From Alphaproteobacteria bacterium (GTDB lineage: Bacteria; Pseudomonadota; Alphaproteobacteria; CACIAM-22H2), in the NCBI GenBank assembly GCA_017308135.1, contig JAFKFM010000015.1, positions 62,001 through 126,000 of the forward strand: DNA of 64,000 bases. The letters run 5' to 3'. A program made the position numbers and the translations under genes. Positions within the stretch are counted from its first letter, which is position 1. The number at the start of each line of letters is the position of its first letter. Positions 24,637-33,041 of this stretch are shown piece by piece. The notes under the pieces were generated by a model. It had not been told where the DNA came from. It searched no databases and saw only the letters and a list, made by a program, of their open reading frames with translations.

Positions 24637-24939
24637 TCAGCGGATCGGGTTGTGGACGGTCACGAGCTTCGTGCCGTCGGGGAAGGTCGCTTCGACCTGG
24701 ATGTCGTGAATCATCTCGGCGATGCCGTCCATCACCTGCGCGCGGGTGATGACCTTGGCGCCGTCGCGCATCAGATCGGCGACCGAGCGGCCGTCGCGCG
24801 CGCCCTCGACCACGAAATCGGTGACGAGGGCGATCGCCTCGGGATGATTGAGCTTCACGCCCCGTTCGAGACGGCGGCGCGCGACATTCGCGGCCATCGC
24901 GATCAGCAATTTGTCTTTCTCACGCGGTGTCAGATTCAT
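24637..24939 (-). CDS. ureA: Urease gamma subunit
   Basis: Gamma subunit of urease, 100 residues, starting [17 protein letters not shown] and ending with the family signature segments [17 protein letters not shown]. The open frame reaches further upstream to 25029, but that part overlaps ureD and lacks a site; MNLTPREK is the standard start. Confidence 0.97.
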   Translation of the reverse strand: MNLTPREKDKLLIAMAANVARRRLERGVKLNHPEAIALVTDFVVEGARDGRSVADLMRDGAKVITRAQVMDGIAEMIHDIQVEATFPDGTKLVTVHNPIR

Positions 24940-24967
24940 GGCGGACTCTCCCGAACCGGTCCCAGCA

Positions 24968-25825
24968 TCAAACGTGCCACAAACGGGGCAATTGCCCCGG
25001 CAAATTCCAGATTTTGGAGCGTAGCGCACACCACGCCCGCGCGTAATCGCGCCGCAGCCTGGCGGGCTCGGAATCGAGCAGGCGCGCGACCATCAATCCC
25101 GCGACCACGCCTGCCCCGGCCTCCGGTGCGGCTTCCAAGGCTTCGCGGGCGATGTCGCGGGCCGCTTCGGGGTCCGGGCAGGCGCAAACCAGCGTCGCCG
25201 AAGCCCGCGCCCCATTGAACAGAGCGGGCCGCGCGAGGATTTCGTCGTCCAGCCGATCGAGGATCAGCGCGTCATCCCACAGGCGCTTGCCATCGCGGCG
25301 GATCGACCAGCGGTCGCGCAGCGCGCCGTTGGTCATGGTCTCGCCGCGCGCGCGCCGGCCGAACACGACGATCTCGCCCGCCAGCAAATCGCTATCGGCG
25401 GCGAGATCGATTGCCATTTTCCGGTCGAGCTTGGCGCCGTCGAACAGGATCGTGTCCTGCGACAGCCATTCGAGCCGCGCCCCCGCGCCCACGTTCAGCG
25501 CGTTATGCACGCGCGCATAGGGGCCCCAGGCGCGATAGATCTTCTCCGCCGATTGCGCGGTCACGAGGGCGGCGGCTTGGGTGCCGATATCGACCTCGAT
25601 CGTCAGCGAATCCCCGCCGACGATCCCGCCGCCGGTATTCACCAGTACGGCGACCGGCTGTTTTTCGGCGAGCGGATCGGGAAACAGGATTTTCAGCGGA
25701 TCGCGCTGTTCGAGGTCGGACAAGCGCACCACGCCGTCCTTGGCGTCGTAGACATAGGCGACGCGCGCCCGGCCTGTGACGGCTGGTCGCACCAGGCCGC
25801 GAACGATATCGCCTTCCCCGAGCAT
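24968..25825 (-). CDS. ureD: Urease accessory protein UreD
   Basis: Scaffold of the urease activation complex, 285 residues. It has the family segments [24 protein letters not shown] and [14 protein letters not shown]. The start at 25825 ([10 protein letters not shown]) leaves 38 bases to the divergent SDR gene; a long in-frame extension into that gene is rejected. It is the first gene of the ureDABCEFG operon, whose promoter must fit the short divergent spacer. Confidence 0.95.
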   Translation of the reverse strand: MLGEGDIVRGLVRPAVTGRARVAYVYDAKDGVVRLSDLEQRDPLKILFPDPLAEKQPVAVLVNTGGGIVGGDSLTIEVDIGTQAAALVTAQSAEKIYRAWGPYARVHNALNVGAGARLEWLSQDTILFDGAKLDRKMAIDLAADSDLLAGEIVVFGRRARGETMTNGALRDRWSIRRDGKRLWDDALILDRLDDEILARPALFNGARASATLVCACPDPEAARDIAREALEAAPEAGAGVVAGLMVARLLDSEPARLRRDYARAWCALRSKIWNLPGQLPRLWHV

Positions 25826-25863
25826 GGCCGATACTCTAGCGGGCAAATACGGCGGGGGGAAAC

Positions 25864-26634
25864 ATGACCGAAGGGGCATTGCGCGTTTTAGTGACCGCGG
25901 GGGCGGCCGGGATCGGCCTTGCGATCGCGCGGGAATTCGCAGGCGCGGGCGCGCGCGTCGCCATCTGCGACGTGGATGCCGCGGCACTCGCCGCCTTCCA
26001 CGCCGAAATGCCGGGACATCTGGCCTATGCGTGCGACGTGTCGGACGAGGACCAAGTCGCCGACCTGTTCGCCGACGCCGTGCCCGAGTTGGGCCGGCTC
26101 GACGTGCTGGTGAACAACGCCGGGATTGCGGGGCCGACGGCTCGCGTCGAGGAAATGGCGCTCGACGATTGGCGTAAAACCCTCGCGGTCAACCTGGACG
26201 GTCAGTTCCTGTGCGCGCGCGCCGCGATCCCGCATTTGCGCGCGGCCGGCGGCGGCGCGATCATCAACCTGTCTTCGGCGGCCGGGAAATTCGGTTTCCC
26301 GCGCCGAGCACCCTATGCCGCCAGCAAATGGGGCGTCGTCGGCTTCACCAAAAGTCTGGCGATGGAACTCGGGCCCGACGATATCCGCGTCAACGCGATC
26401 CTGCCCGGCGCGGTCGACGGGCCGCGCATCCAGCGCGTCATCGCCGCGAAGGCGCAGGCGACCGGCGTTTCGATCGACGAAATGACCGCGCGCTATACGG
26501 CGCAAGCCTCGCTCGGCCGGCTGATCGATCCCGCGGATATCGCGCGCATGGCCGTGTTCCTCGCCGGGCCCGGCGGGCGGAACATCTCGGGCCAGGCTTT
26601 GTCGGTCGACGGCGATACCCAAAGCTTGATCTGA
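25864..26634 (+). CDS. SDR-family NAD(P)-dependent oxidoreductase
   Basis: A 256-residue short-chain dehydrogenase. The nucleotide motif is TAGAAGIGLAIA, slightly unlike TGxxxGIG because Thr-Ala precedes Gly. NNAG, Ser in NLSSAAGKFG and the YAASK Tyr-Lys pair are intact, as is NAILPGAVDGPRI. A purine-rich site (GGGGGG) lies 6 bases before the ATG. It diverges from ureD and converges on a GNAT gene; no pathway link is evident. The substrate is unknown. Confidence 0.85.
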   Translation: MTEGALRVLVTAGAAGIGLAIAREFAGAGARVAICDVDAAALAAFHAEMPGHLAYACDVSDEDQVADLFADAVPELGRLDVLVNNAGIAGPTARVEEMALDDWRKTLAVNLDGQFLCARAAIPHLRAAGGGAIINLSSAAGKFGFPRRAPYAASKWGVVGFTKSLAMELGPDDIRVNAILPGAVDGPRIQRVIAAKAQATGVSIDEMTARYTAQASLGRLIDPADIARMAVFLAGPGGRNISGQALSVDGDTQSLI

Positions 26635-26646
26635 ACGGGGTCTGAT

Positions 26647-27153
26647 TTAAGCGGGATCCCAGCCGAAGCCGATTTCGGCGAGCACGGCGGTTCCGGCGGG
26701 CACGTTACGGCGCGCGATCTCGACGGCACCCGTCTTGCGATAGAAATCCTGCGCGCCCGTATTCACGGCGAGCGCCCAGGCCATCAAGCGACGCCCGCCG
26801 CGCGCGCGGACCCAGTCGCGCCCTTGGGCAAGCATCGCCGCACCGATCCCGCGCCGCTGGACGTGGCGCAGCAGATAGAGGCTGCGGATTTCGTGATCCC
26901 ACCCGGCGGGCGCTTCCGTGGCGGGCATAAACAGGCCGAGGGCCGCGAGCGCGCCGCTATCGTCGGGCGCCACAAGGGCGAAATACGGCCCGTCGCCGCC
27001 CGCCAGAATCGACGTCCACATGCGCGCGCGGAATTCGACGCGCTCGGGTGCGAGCAGCGCGTCGGGCACATGACCGGCATAGGTCTGCCGCCACGCCTCG
27101 ACATGCACGCGCGCGAGATCGGCGATATCGGCGGCCGTCGCTTGCCTAATCAA
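26647..27153 (-). CDS. GNAT-family N-acetyltransferase
   Basis: A 168-residue acyltransferase. It opens with MIRQATAADIADLARVHVEAWRQTYAGH split by typical GNAT spacing, and the acetyl-CoA loop appears as RHVQRRGIGAAMLAQGRDWV, followed by the late strand ALAVNTGAQDFYRKTGAVE. The target is not predictable; RimI-like protein, amino acid and antibiotic acetylation are all possible. It lies 12 bases after the bactofilin gene in the same direction. Confidence 0.86.
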   Translation of the reverse strand: MIRQATAADIADLARVHVEAWRQTYAGHVPDALLAPERVEFRARMWTSILAGGDGPYFALVAPDDSGALAALGLFMPATEAPAGWDHEIRSLYLLRHVQRRGIGAAMLAQGRDWVRARGGRRLMAWALAVNTGAQDFYRKTGAVEIARRNVPAGTAVLAEIGFGWDPA

Positions 27154-27165
27154 GCCTTGGGCGGA

Positions 27166-27609
27166 TCACTTCTTGTTGTTGACGATATCGACGACCAAGG
27201 CGAGCGGCGAATCCCGATCGACCTGCAAGCCGTCGTCCTGGCGCTGGATATGGCCGTCGACCTGGGCTTCGGATTCGACCGTCAGCGTTTCGTAGCGGAT
27301 ATCGCCCACGACCCGCGCCGTGCGGCCCAGTTCGACCGCCTTCGCCTTGATCGGCCCGAACACTTTGCCGAGCACGCGGATGCGCTCGGCCGAAATCTCG
27401 CCGCGCACTTCGCCGGTCGCGCCGATGGTCAACGTGTGCGTTTTGACGGTGCCTTCGATGCGGCCGTCGAGCTGGATGTCGCCGTCGCAATTCACGTCGC
27501 CCTTCACCGCGAAACCGGCGGCGATGATCGACGGAATCGACGGGCCTTGCGGCTTGGCCGCCGGGGCGCGGCTCGTTTCGACGGGCGCTCTATTCGATTT
27601 TCCGAACAT
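27166..27609 (-). CDS. Bactofilin (polymer-forming cytoskeletal protein)
   Basis: A 147-residue beta-helical filament protein. After a disordered Pro/Ala-rich N-terminus (1-40), residues 45-135 show the repeating short-strand pattern with many small residues (VKGDVNCDGDIQLDGRIEG, ETLTVESEAQVDG). Bactofilins assemble without nucleotide and recruit cell-wall enzymes at curved membranes. The start at 27609 (MFGKSNRAP) overlaps the M23 peptidase gene by 20 bases. This pairing is known from the BacA-LmdC system of stalked budding bacteria, so the two proteins very likely act together. Confidence 0.9.
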   Translation of the reverse strand: MFGKSNRAPVETSRAPAAKPQGPSIPSIIAAGFAVKGDVNCDGDIQLDGRIEGTVKTHTLTIGATGEVRGEISAERIRVLGKVFGPIKAKAVELGRTARVVGDIRYETLTVESEAQVDGHIQRQDDGLQVDRDSPLALVVDIVNNKK

Positions 27610-28903
27610 TGCGGATAGCCTCCACATAACGGGCGGGATCGACGGTACGGCCGTCGACGATGACTTCGTAATGGACATGCGGGCCGGTGCTGCGGCCGGT
27701 GGAGCCGAGCAACCCAACGGTCTGCTGGCGTTCGACGCGCTGGCCCACGCGCACGTCGATCCGCGTGAGATGGCCGTAACGCGTGGCGATGCCGAAATCG
27801 TGCTGGATTTCGACCAGATTGCCGTATTCGCCGCTCCAGCTGGCGATGGTGACGCGGCCGGGGGCCGTCGCCATCACGGGCGTGCGCATCGGCGCGGACA
27901 TGTCTAGGCCCGAATGCATGGCGAGCTGGCCGTTGAACGGATCGCGGCGCACGCCGAAGGGGCTCATCACGCCGTAATCGCGCAGCGGCGCGCCGAAGGG
28001 CAAACGGCGCAAGGCCGAACGCATATCGCGCAGGCGTTCGAGATCGGCACCCAGCGAGGCGAGTTGAAGACTGGCGGGGGCGAGCCCGTCGGCGGCGGGC
28101 GCGTTCGCGGCCGGCGGCGAGAACGGACCGCCCGCACTCGATCCGCGATTGGCGAGAACGCGTTCGGGCGTGAGGCCGGTCGAGCGCAACACGCGCACGA
28201 TTTCGTCGATCTGCACGCGCGTGCGCCCGCCGAGTTCGACGAGTGTTGCGTCCTGTGCGCGCGCCGCGTCGCGCTCGCCCGCGCGCAGGCGGGCAAGATC
28301 GGTGTTGGCCGCGCGCATTTCCAGCGCCAGACGCTGATCTTCGACCGCCAGGCGCCCGCGCTCGGCCAGCGCTTCGACGCGCAAACGTTCGACCGACGCG
28401 GCGCGCTCGGGCGCACCCTCGCCGCGCGCCACGGGGCGCGTCTCGATCTGGCGGAGCTTGTCGAGCAAGCCTTCATGCGTCGTCTGCGCGCGCTCGCGCT
28501 CGCTCTCGGCCGAGGCCAGACGCTGCTCGACGTCGCGCATGCGCTCGATCAATTCATTGCGCTGTTCCATCAGCGAGGCGACGGCTTCCGCCGCTTCCGC
28601 CCGGCCGCGATCGGCCGCGCGCGTCAGCGCTTCGGCCAATTCCTCCATCCGCGCGCGATGGTCGTCCTGCAACCGCGCGACATCGTTGGCGCGTTGCTCG
28701 ATCTCGACCAGGGCTTGACGATAGGCATGCGCGCCGATGCCCGCGACGAGGGCGGCCCCCAGCAGCAGCGACGCCGCGAAGCGCTGCGCGATCGGCGAAA
28801 CGGTCAGCAACCGGACGCGGCCATCCGCGCGCACCAGAACCTCGCGCGGGCGAAACGCCCATGCGTCGATCCTGACGATCCAGTTCCCGAACCCCTTAAC
28901 CAT
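27590..28903 (-). CDS. Membrane-anchored M23 metallopeptidase with coiled coil
   Basis: Likely peptidoglycan DD- or LD-endopeptidase, 437 residues: a cytoplasmic basic N-terminus, one membrane helix near residues 42-62, a long coiled coil (about 65-225, rich in Glu/Arg/Ala), then a LytM domain. Zinc ligands are in HSGLDMSAP and the HVHYEV motif, and the GVMSPFGVRRDPF entry to the domain is standard. The intact HxxxD and HxH indicate an active enzyme. It is the first gene of a unit with bactofilin and GNAT and is probably positioned by bactofilin. Confidence 0.9.
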   Translation of the reverse strand: MVKGFGNWIVRIDAWAFRPREVLVRADGRVRLLTVSPIAQRFAASLLLGAALVAGIGAHAYRQALVEIEQRANDVARLQDDHRARMEELAEALTRAADRGRAEAAEAVASLMEQRNELIERMRDVEQRLASAESERERAQTTHEGLLDKLRQIETRPVARGEGAPERAASVERLRVEALAERGRLAVEDQRLALEMRAANTDLARLRAGERDAARAQDATLVELGGRTRVQIDEIVRVLRSTGLTPERVLANRGSSAGGPFSPPAANAPAADGLAPASLQLASLGADLERLRDMRSALRRLPFGAPLRDYGVMSPFGVRRDPFNGQLAMHSGLDMSAPMRTPVMATAPGRVTIASWSGEYGNLVEIQHDFGIATRYGHLTRIDVRVGQRVERQQTVGLLGSTGRSTGPHVHYEVIVDGRTVDPARYVEAIRNVRKIE

Positions 28904-29137
28904 AAATCCCCGTTCGAGGAATTCGCCTTGTGGAAAACAGTCCGGGAAAGGCCTCTCGAAACCCTTCCGGACGTGGCGATTCGTCGCGAAATCGAGGCCG
29001 GATGATGCCGATTCAATCCGACGTGTTCAAGCACGCCGACACCGAAAAAATCGCGGAAAATAAGGGCACAACGTGACTTTCGAGACGCAGCCCAACGCGT
29101 TGATTCTAAGCGATTCGCGAAACGCGAATTTGCGATC
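28904..29137. other. Spacer between the M23 gene and the polyamine permease gene
   Basis: About 240 bases with no convincing ORF or tRNA. It holds a 7+7 inverted repeat ATTCGCG-aaa-CGCGAAT (29113-29129), which may end the polyamine operon weakly, and presumably the promoter of the M23-bactofilin operon. Two DnaA-box-like sites lie at its right edge. Confidence 0.4.
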
Positions 29138-29158
29138 TGTGGATAACTAAGTGGATAA
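29138..29158 (-). promoter_or_regulatory. Pair of DnaA-box-like sequences
   Basis: On the minus strand, TTATCCACA (29146-29138) matches the DnaA box exactly and TTATCCACT (29158-29150) differs in the last base; their starts are 12 bases apart in the same orientation. The second lies in the last codons of the permease gene. AT-rich 9-mers of this kind are scarce in such G+C-rich DNA, but chance cannot be excluded. Confidence 0.35.
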
Positions 29159-29962
29159 ACCGCGACGCTGTGCGCCACGTCGCGCCGAAACATAGGCAAG
29201 CAGTCCGATCGAAATCACCAACACGGTCGCCAGCGCGTTGATCTGCGGCGACAAACCCAACCTGACGCTGGAGTAAACGAGCATCGGCAACGTCGTTGCG
29301 CCCGGCCCCGCGACGAAACTCGCGATCACCAGATCGTCGAGCGACAACGTGAATGCGAGAAGCCAACCGGAAGCGATCGCGGGTGCGAGCATCGGCACGG
29401 TCACGCGCAGGAACGCGCGCAGCGGATTGGCGCCGAGATCGAGGGCCGCCTCCTCCATCGCCGGGTCGAGGCCGCGCAACCGCGCTTCGACGATCAACGC
29501 GACGAACGCCGTGCCGTAAGTCGCGTGCGCCAATGCCACGACCAAGAAGCCGCGCTCGGCGGGCCAGCCGATCCAGCGTTCCAACGCGGAGAAGCTCATC
29601 AGCATCGACAGGCCGAGGATCACTTCCGGCAAGACCATGGGAACCAAAAGCAACAACGCGAACAGCGGACGCAACGCGAAGCCACCCAGGCGCGCAAGCG
29701 CATAGCCCGCGAGCGTCCCGAATACGCCGGCGATCGTCGCGGCGAATGCGGCGATGCCCAAGCTCAAGCCCGCCGCTTCGATCATGCGTTCGTTGCGCAG
29801 CAACTCCGCGTACCAGCGCGTCGAGAACCCGGCCCAAACGGTGACGAGGCGGCTGTCGTTGAAGCTGAACAGGATCAGCAGCAGGATCGGCAGATACAAA
29901 AACACGAAACCCGCCGCCAGCGCGGTCGGCAGCCACGACAAGCCGCGCCGCATCCCGCTCAT
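29147..29962 (-). CDS. Polyamine-type ABC transporter permease (PotI/PotC-like)
   Basis: Inner-membrane permease of 271 residues with six hydrophobic helices. The EAA loop appears as MEEAALDLGANPLRAFLRVTVPML, and the C-terminal TLSLDDLVIASFVAGPG motif is typical of PotC/PotI proteins. The ATG at 29962 overlaps the PotH-like stop as ATGA; the long upstream frame overlaps that gene and is not used. It is the last gene of a four-gene putrescine/spermidine-type operon. Confidence 0.9.
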   Translation of the reverse strand: MSGMRRGLSWLPTALAAGFVFLYLPILLLILFSFNDSRLVTVWAGFSTRWYAELLRNERMIEAAGLSLGIAAFAATIAGVFGTLAGYALARLGGFALRPLFALLLLVPMVLPEVILGLSMLMSFSALERWIGWPAERGFLVVALAHATYGTAFVALIVEARLRGLDPAMEEAALDLGANPLRAFLRVTVPMLAPAIASGWLLAFTLSLDDLVIASFVAGPGATTLPMLVYSSVRLGLSPQINALATVLVISIGLLAYVSARRGAQRRGLST

Positions 29963-30810
29963 CGCGTCGTCGCCCGCAAGCGATCGGCGATCACGATGGG
30001 CAGCGCCAAGGCGGCCGCCAGCAGCGTGGCGATCGCGCAAGCGACCGGCCAATCGCGGTTCTGGAAAAATTCGAGCCACATCACGCGCCCGATCATCGGC
30101 GTATCGGGCCCGCCGAGCAGATCGGGGATCACGAATTCGCCGGTTGCGGGAATGAACACCAGCAAGCATCCGGCGGCCACGCCCGGCAGCGACAACGGAA
30201 ACGTCACGCGCCAAAACGCGCGCGACGGTGTGGCACCCAAATCATGCGCGGCCTCGACCAGCGAGCTTTCGATCCGCTCCAGCGTCGAATAGAGCGGCAG
30301 GACCATGAAGGGCAGATAGGCATAGACAATGCCTAAATGAACCGCGAATTCGTTGGCGATCAACTCCAACGGCTCGGACGCCAGTCCCACGCTTTGCAGG
30401 GCGGAATTGATGAGGCCCGTCGGGCGCAGCAACGCCATCCACGCGTAGACGCGGATCAGGAACGACGTCCAGAACGGCAGAATGACGAGAAACAGCAGAA
30501 AACCGCGCTTATTTTCGGGTGCCCGCGCGATCGCGTAGGCCATGGGATAGCCGATCAGCAGGCAGATCGCGGTCGATGTCGCCGCAATCCGCGCGGCGTT
30601 GACGAAGGCGCCTATATATAAGGTGTCGGAGAACACCAGCGCATAATTGGACAACGTCAATGACCACTCGAAAGGCGGGGCGCCTTGCGTGGACTCGCCC
30701 AAGCTCACCGCGAACACCAAAGCGAGCGGGGCCGCAACCGTCAAACCAAGCCATAGAAAGACCGGCGCCACGAAACCGGTACGCGCGCGCGCGGCCCAGG
30801 CGGCGTTCAT
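29959..30810 (-). CDS. Polyamine-type ABC transporter permease (PotH/PotB-like)
   Basis: A 283-residue permease with six helices, partner of the neighbouring PotI-like protein. The EAA loop is SSLVEAAHDLGATPSRAFWRVTFP, and PATGEFVIPDLLGG is a PotB/PotH-type segment. The ATG at 30810 overlaps the ATPase stop by 4 bases, so all three membrane and ATPase components are translationally coupled. Confidence 0.9.
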   Translation of the reverse strand: MNAAWAARARTGFVAPVFLWLGLTVAAPLALVFAVSLGESTQGAPPFEWSLTLSNYALVFSDTLYIGAFVNAARIAATSTAICLLIGYPMAYAIARAPENKRGFLLFLVILPFWTSFLIRVYAWMALLRPTGLINSALQSVGLASEPLELIANEFAVHLGIVYAYLPFMVLPLYSTLERIESSLVEAAHDLGATPSRAFWRVTFPLSLPGVAAGCLLVFIPATGEFVIPDLLGGPDTPMIGRVMWLEFFQNRDWPVACAIATLLAAALALPIVIADRLRATTR

Positions 30811-31757
30811 CGCGCGATGACCGAACCGGCGTTTTCCGCCCAGCCGAACGCGATCTCCGCGCCGTTCGCGGGGATGGGCGCATCGCCCGCCGCACTCGCG
30901 GTCAGCGTGCCGAACGACGTGTCGAGGAATACGAGGCGCCGTTCGCCAAGATATTGGCATTCGCGCACCCGGCCTCTATGCGGGCCTTGGAACAACGATA
31001 GTTTTTCGGGGCGCAAGGCGAGCCACCCGCCTTCCGGACGCGCGATCAGATTCACGCGGCCGACGAACTCGGCGACGAATTTGCTCGCCGGGCGCTCATA
31101 AAGCTCGGTCGGCGTGGCGATCTGGACGATCTTGCCCTTCTCCATCACGCCCACGCGGTCGGAGATCGCCATCGCTTCGTCTTGGTCGTGGGTCACGAAC
31201 ACGAAGGCGATGCCCAGGCGCGCCTGCAATTCGACGAGTTCGAGGCGCGTTTCCTCGCGCAGCTTGCGATCGAGCGCCGACAACGGTTCGTCGAGCAGCA
31301 ACACGCGCGGATGGCGGGCCAATGCGCGCGCGATCGCCACGCGCTGACGCTGACCGCCGGAAAGCTGCGACGGTTTGCGCTTGGCGAATTCGCCGAGCTT
31401 CACCAATGCGAGCATTTCCGCGACACGCGCGTCGCGCTCGGCGTCGGACATTTCCAGCGTTTCGAGGCCGAATCGCACATTGCGCGCGACGTCGAGATGC
31501 GGGAACAGCGCGTAGCTTTGGAACACCGTATTGACGGGCCGCGCCCAGGGCGGCGCCTGGGTCACGTCCTGGCCGTCGAGTTCGATCGTGCCCGCATCGG
31601 GCGCTTCGAACCCGCCGATCAGGCGCAGCAAGGTCGTCTTGCCGCAGCCCGACGGCCCGAGCAGGCAGAAAATCTCGCCCTCGCCGATCTCCAGATCGAC
31701 GCCGTCGACGGCCGCGGGGCCGCCGAACGACTTCGCCACGCCCGTAAGACGGATCAT
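30807..31757 (-). CDS. Polyamine-type ABC transporter ATPase (PotG/PotA-like)
   Basis: A 316-residue ATPase. Walker A GPSGCGKTT, Q-loop VFQSYALFPHL, signature LSGGQRQRVAIARAL, Walker B VLLLDEPLSALD and switch His VTHDQDEA are intact. The C-terminal 80 residues are a TOBE regulatory domain, somewhat shorter than in PotA of enteric bacteria. It starts 7 bases after the binding-protein stop. Confidence 0.92.
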   Translation of the reverse strand: MIRLTGVAKSFGGPAAVDGVDLEIGEGEIFCLLGPSGCGKTTLLRLIGGFEAPDAGTIELDGQDVTQAPPWARPVNTVFQSYALFPHLDVARNVRFGLETLEMSDAERDARVAEMLALVKLGEFAKRKPSQLSGGQRQRVAIARALARHPRVLLLDEPLSALDRKLREETRLELVELQARLGIAFVFVTHDQDEAMAISDRVGVMEKGKIVQIATPTELYERPASKFVAEFVGRVNLIARPEGGWLALRPEKLSLFQGPHRGRVRECQYLGERRLVFLDTSFGTLTASAAGDAPIPANGAEIAFGWAENAGSVIAR

Positions 31758-31764
31758 CGCGCGA

Positions 31765-32868
31765 TCAGCGGCCCGATGTGACGCGGCTCCAGGCGCGCGT
31801 GCGCGCGCGCTCGTAATCGCGCGCCGCCGGCGTGATCGTGTAAAGGCGGGCGCGCACTTCGTCGGGCATGAACACCGTGGGGTCGGAGCGCATCGGCTCC
31901 GGCACCAGCGGGCGCGCGGCCGTCACCGGCGTGGGATAACCGACGAAATCGGCGTTCATCGCGGCGATTTCCGGGCGCAGCATGAAATCGATGAAGCGAT
32001 GCGCGGCGTCGACGTTGCGCGCATCGGCCGGGATCGCCCAAACGTCGTGCGTGAACAGCGAGCCTTCCTGCGGGATCGCGTATTCGACGCGCACGCCCGC
32101 ACGCTTGGCTTCGACCGCGCGCGCGGCGGCCTGCTTGATATCGCCCGAATAGCCAAACACGACGCAAGCGTCGCCGTTGGCGAGATCGTTGATGTATTCG
32201 GACGAATGCCATTTGCGCACGAAGGGCCGGATGCGCATCAGCATCTCGGTCGCCTTGTTGAGGTCTTCGATCGATTTGGAATCGGGATCGAGGCCCAAAT
32301 AGCGCAACGCCGCCGGGAACACGTCGGTCGGCGAGTCCAGCACGACGATGCCGCAGGCACGGAAACGCTGCGCGATTTCGGGATCGAAGATCATACGCAG
32401 CGAATAGACGGGCGCATCGGCCATCACGCGGCCCACGCGTTCGGCGTTGTAACCGATGCCGGTCGTCGAGGAGAGGTGCGGCACCACGAACTTATTGCCG
32501 GGGTCGGCCAGCGCCACATTCGCCAGCACGCGCGCATCGACACCCGCGAGATTGGGAATCTTCGACTTGTCGAGTTCGCGATAGAGCTTGGCCGGAATTT
32601 GCAGCGCCACGAAGGGCGAGGCCGACGGCACGACCAGATCGTAGCCCGAGCGGCCCGCGCGCAGCTTGGCGTCCAGCGTTTCGTTCGAATCGTAGGTGTC
32701 GTAGCGCACGCGGATGCCGGTTTCGGCGGTGAACTTTTTCAACGCGTCGGGCGCGATGTAGTCGTTCCAGTTATAGACGTTCAGCGTGCCCTGGGCGGCA
32801 ACCGGGGCGGCCGCGACGAGGCCGAGAAAAACGGCCGCAATTCGGGCGATTTGAATCGTCAAGCGCAT
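31765..32868 (-). CDS. Periplasmic polyamine-binding protein (PotF/PotD-like)
   Basis: A 367-residue solute-binding protein with a Sec signal peptide (cleavage after AAPVAAQ). The mature start LNVYNWNDYIAPDALKKF is the hallmark of putrescine/spermidine receptors. Other family segments are YDLVVPSASPF and GYSGDIKQAA. It is the first gene of the operon and has the best promoter match in the window. Putrescine is the likeliest ligand, spermidine or another diamine possible. Confidence 0.92.
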   Translation of the reverse strand: MRLTIQIARIAAVFLGLVAAAPVAAQGTLNVYNWNDYIAPDALKKFTAETGIRVRYDTYDSNETLDAKLRAGRSGYDLVVPSASPFVALQIPAKLYRELDKSKIPNLAGVDARVLANVALADPGNKFVVPHLSSTTGIGYNAERVGRVMADAPVYSLRMIFDPEIAQRFRACGIVVLDSPTDVFPAALRYLGLDPDSKSIEDLNKATEMLMRIRPFVRKWHSSEYINDLANGDACVVFGYSGDIKQAAARAVEAKRAGVRVEYAIPQEGSLFTHDVWAIPADARNVDAAHRFIDFMLRPEIAAMNADFVGYPTPVTAARPLVPEPMRSDPTVFMPDEVRARLYTITPAARDYERARTRAWSRVTSGR

Positions 32869-32898
32869 CGTTGCGACTCCCTGTTTATGGCGCGTTCG

Positions 32899-32927
32899 AT
32901 AGAGCCTTTCCGGCCCGTTCTTGTCAA
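32899..32927 (-). promoter_or_regulatory. Sigma-70-type promoter of the polyamine operon
   Basis: Minus-strand TTGACA (32927-32922), a 17-base spacer and CTCTAT (32904-32899) form a near-consensus promoter. The expected start of transcription is about 25 bases before the binding-protein ATG, which has GGGAG 8 bases upstream. Confidence 0.65.
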
Positions 32928-32996
32928 TCTTGCGAAGGGGTTTATCCCGCCGGCCGAAAAACCGGCACGGTTTTGGCTAACACCCGAACTTCCCAC

Positions 32997-33017
32997 GCCC
33001 GGCGCCCAAAGCCGGGC
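32997..33017 (+). repeat. 7+7 inverted repeat in the allophanate hydrolase leader
   Basis: GCCCGGC (32997-33003) and GCCGGGC (33011-33017) are separated by seven bases and end 16 bases before the AAGGA site of the next gene. It may be a leader hairpin or an operator for the long plus-strand operon. Confidence 0.4.
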
Positions 33018-33041
33018 ACCCATGCTACCGTCAAGGAACCG

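Noticed and set aside
29113-29129. Inverted repeat ATTCGCG-aaa-CGCGAAT as a full terminator
   Set aside because: Only 7 pairs and no T-run in the permease direction; kept only as a weak possibility in the spacer entry.
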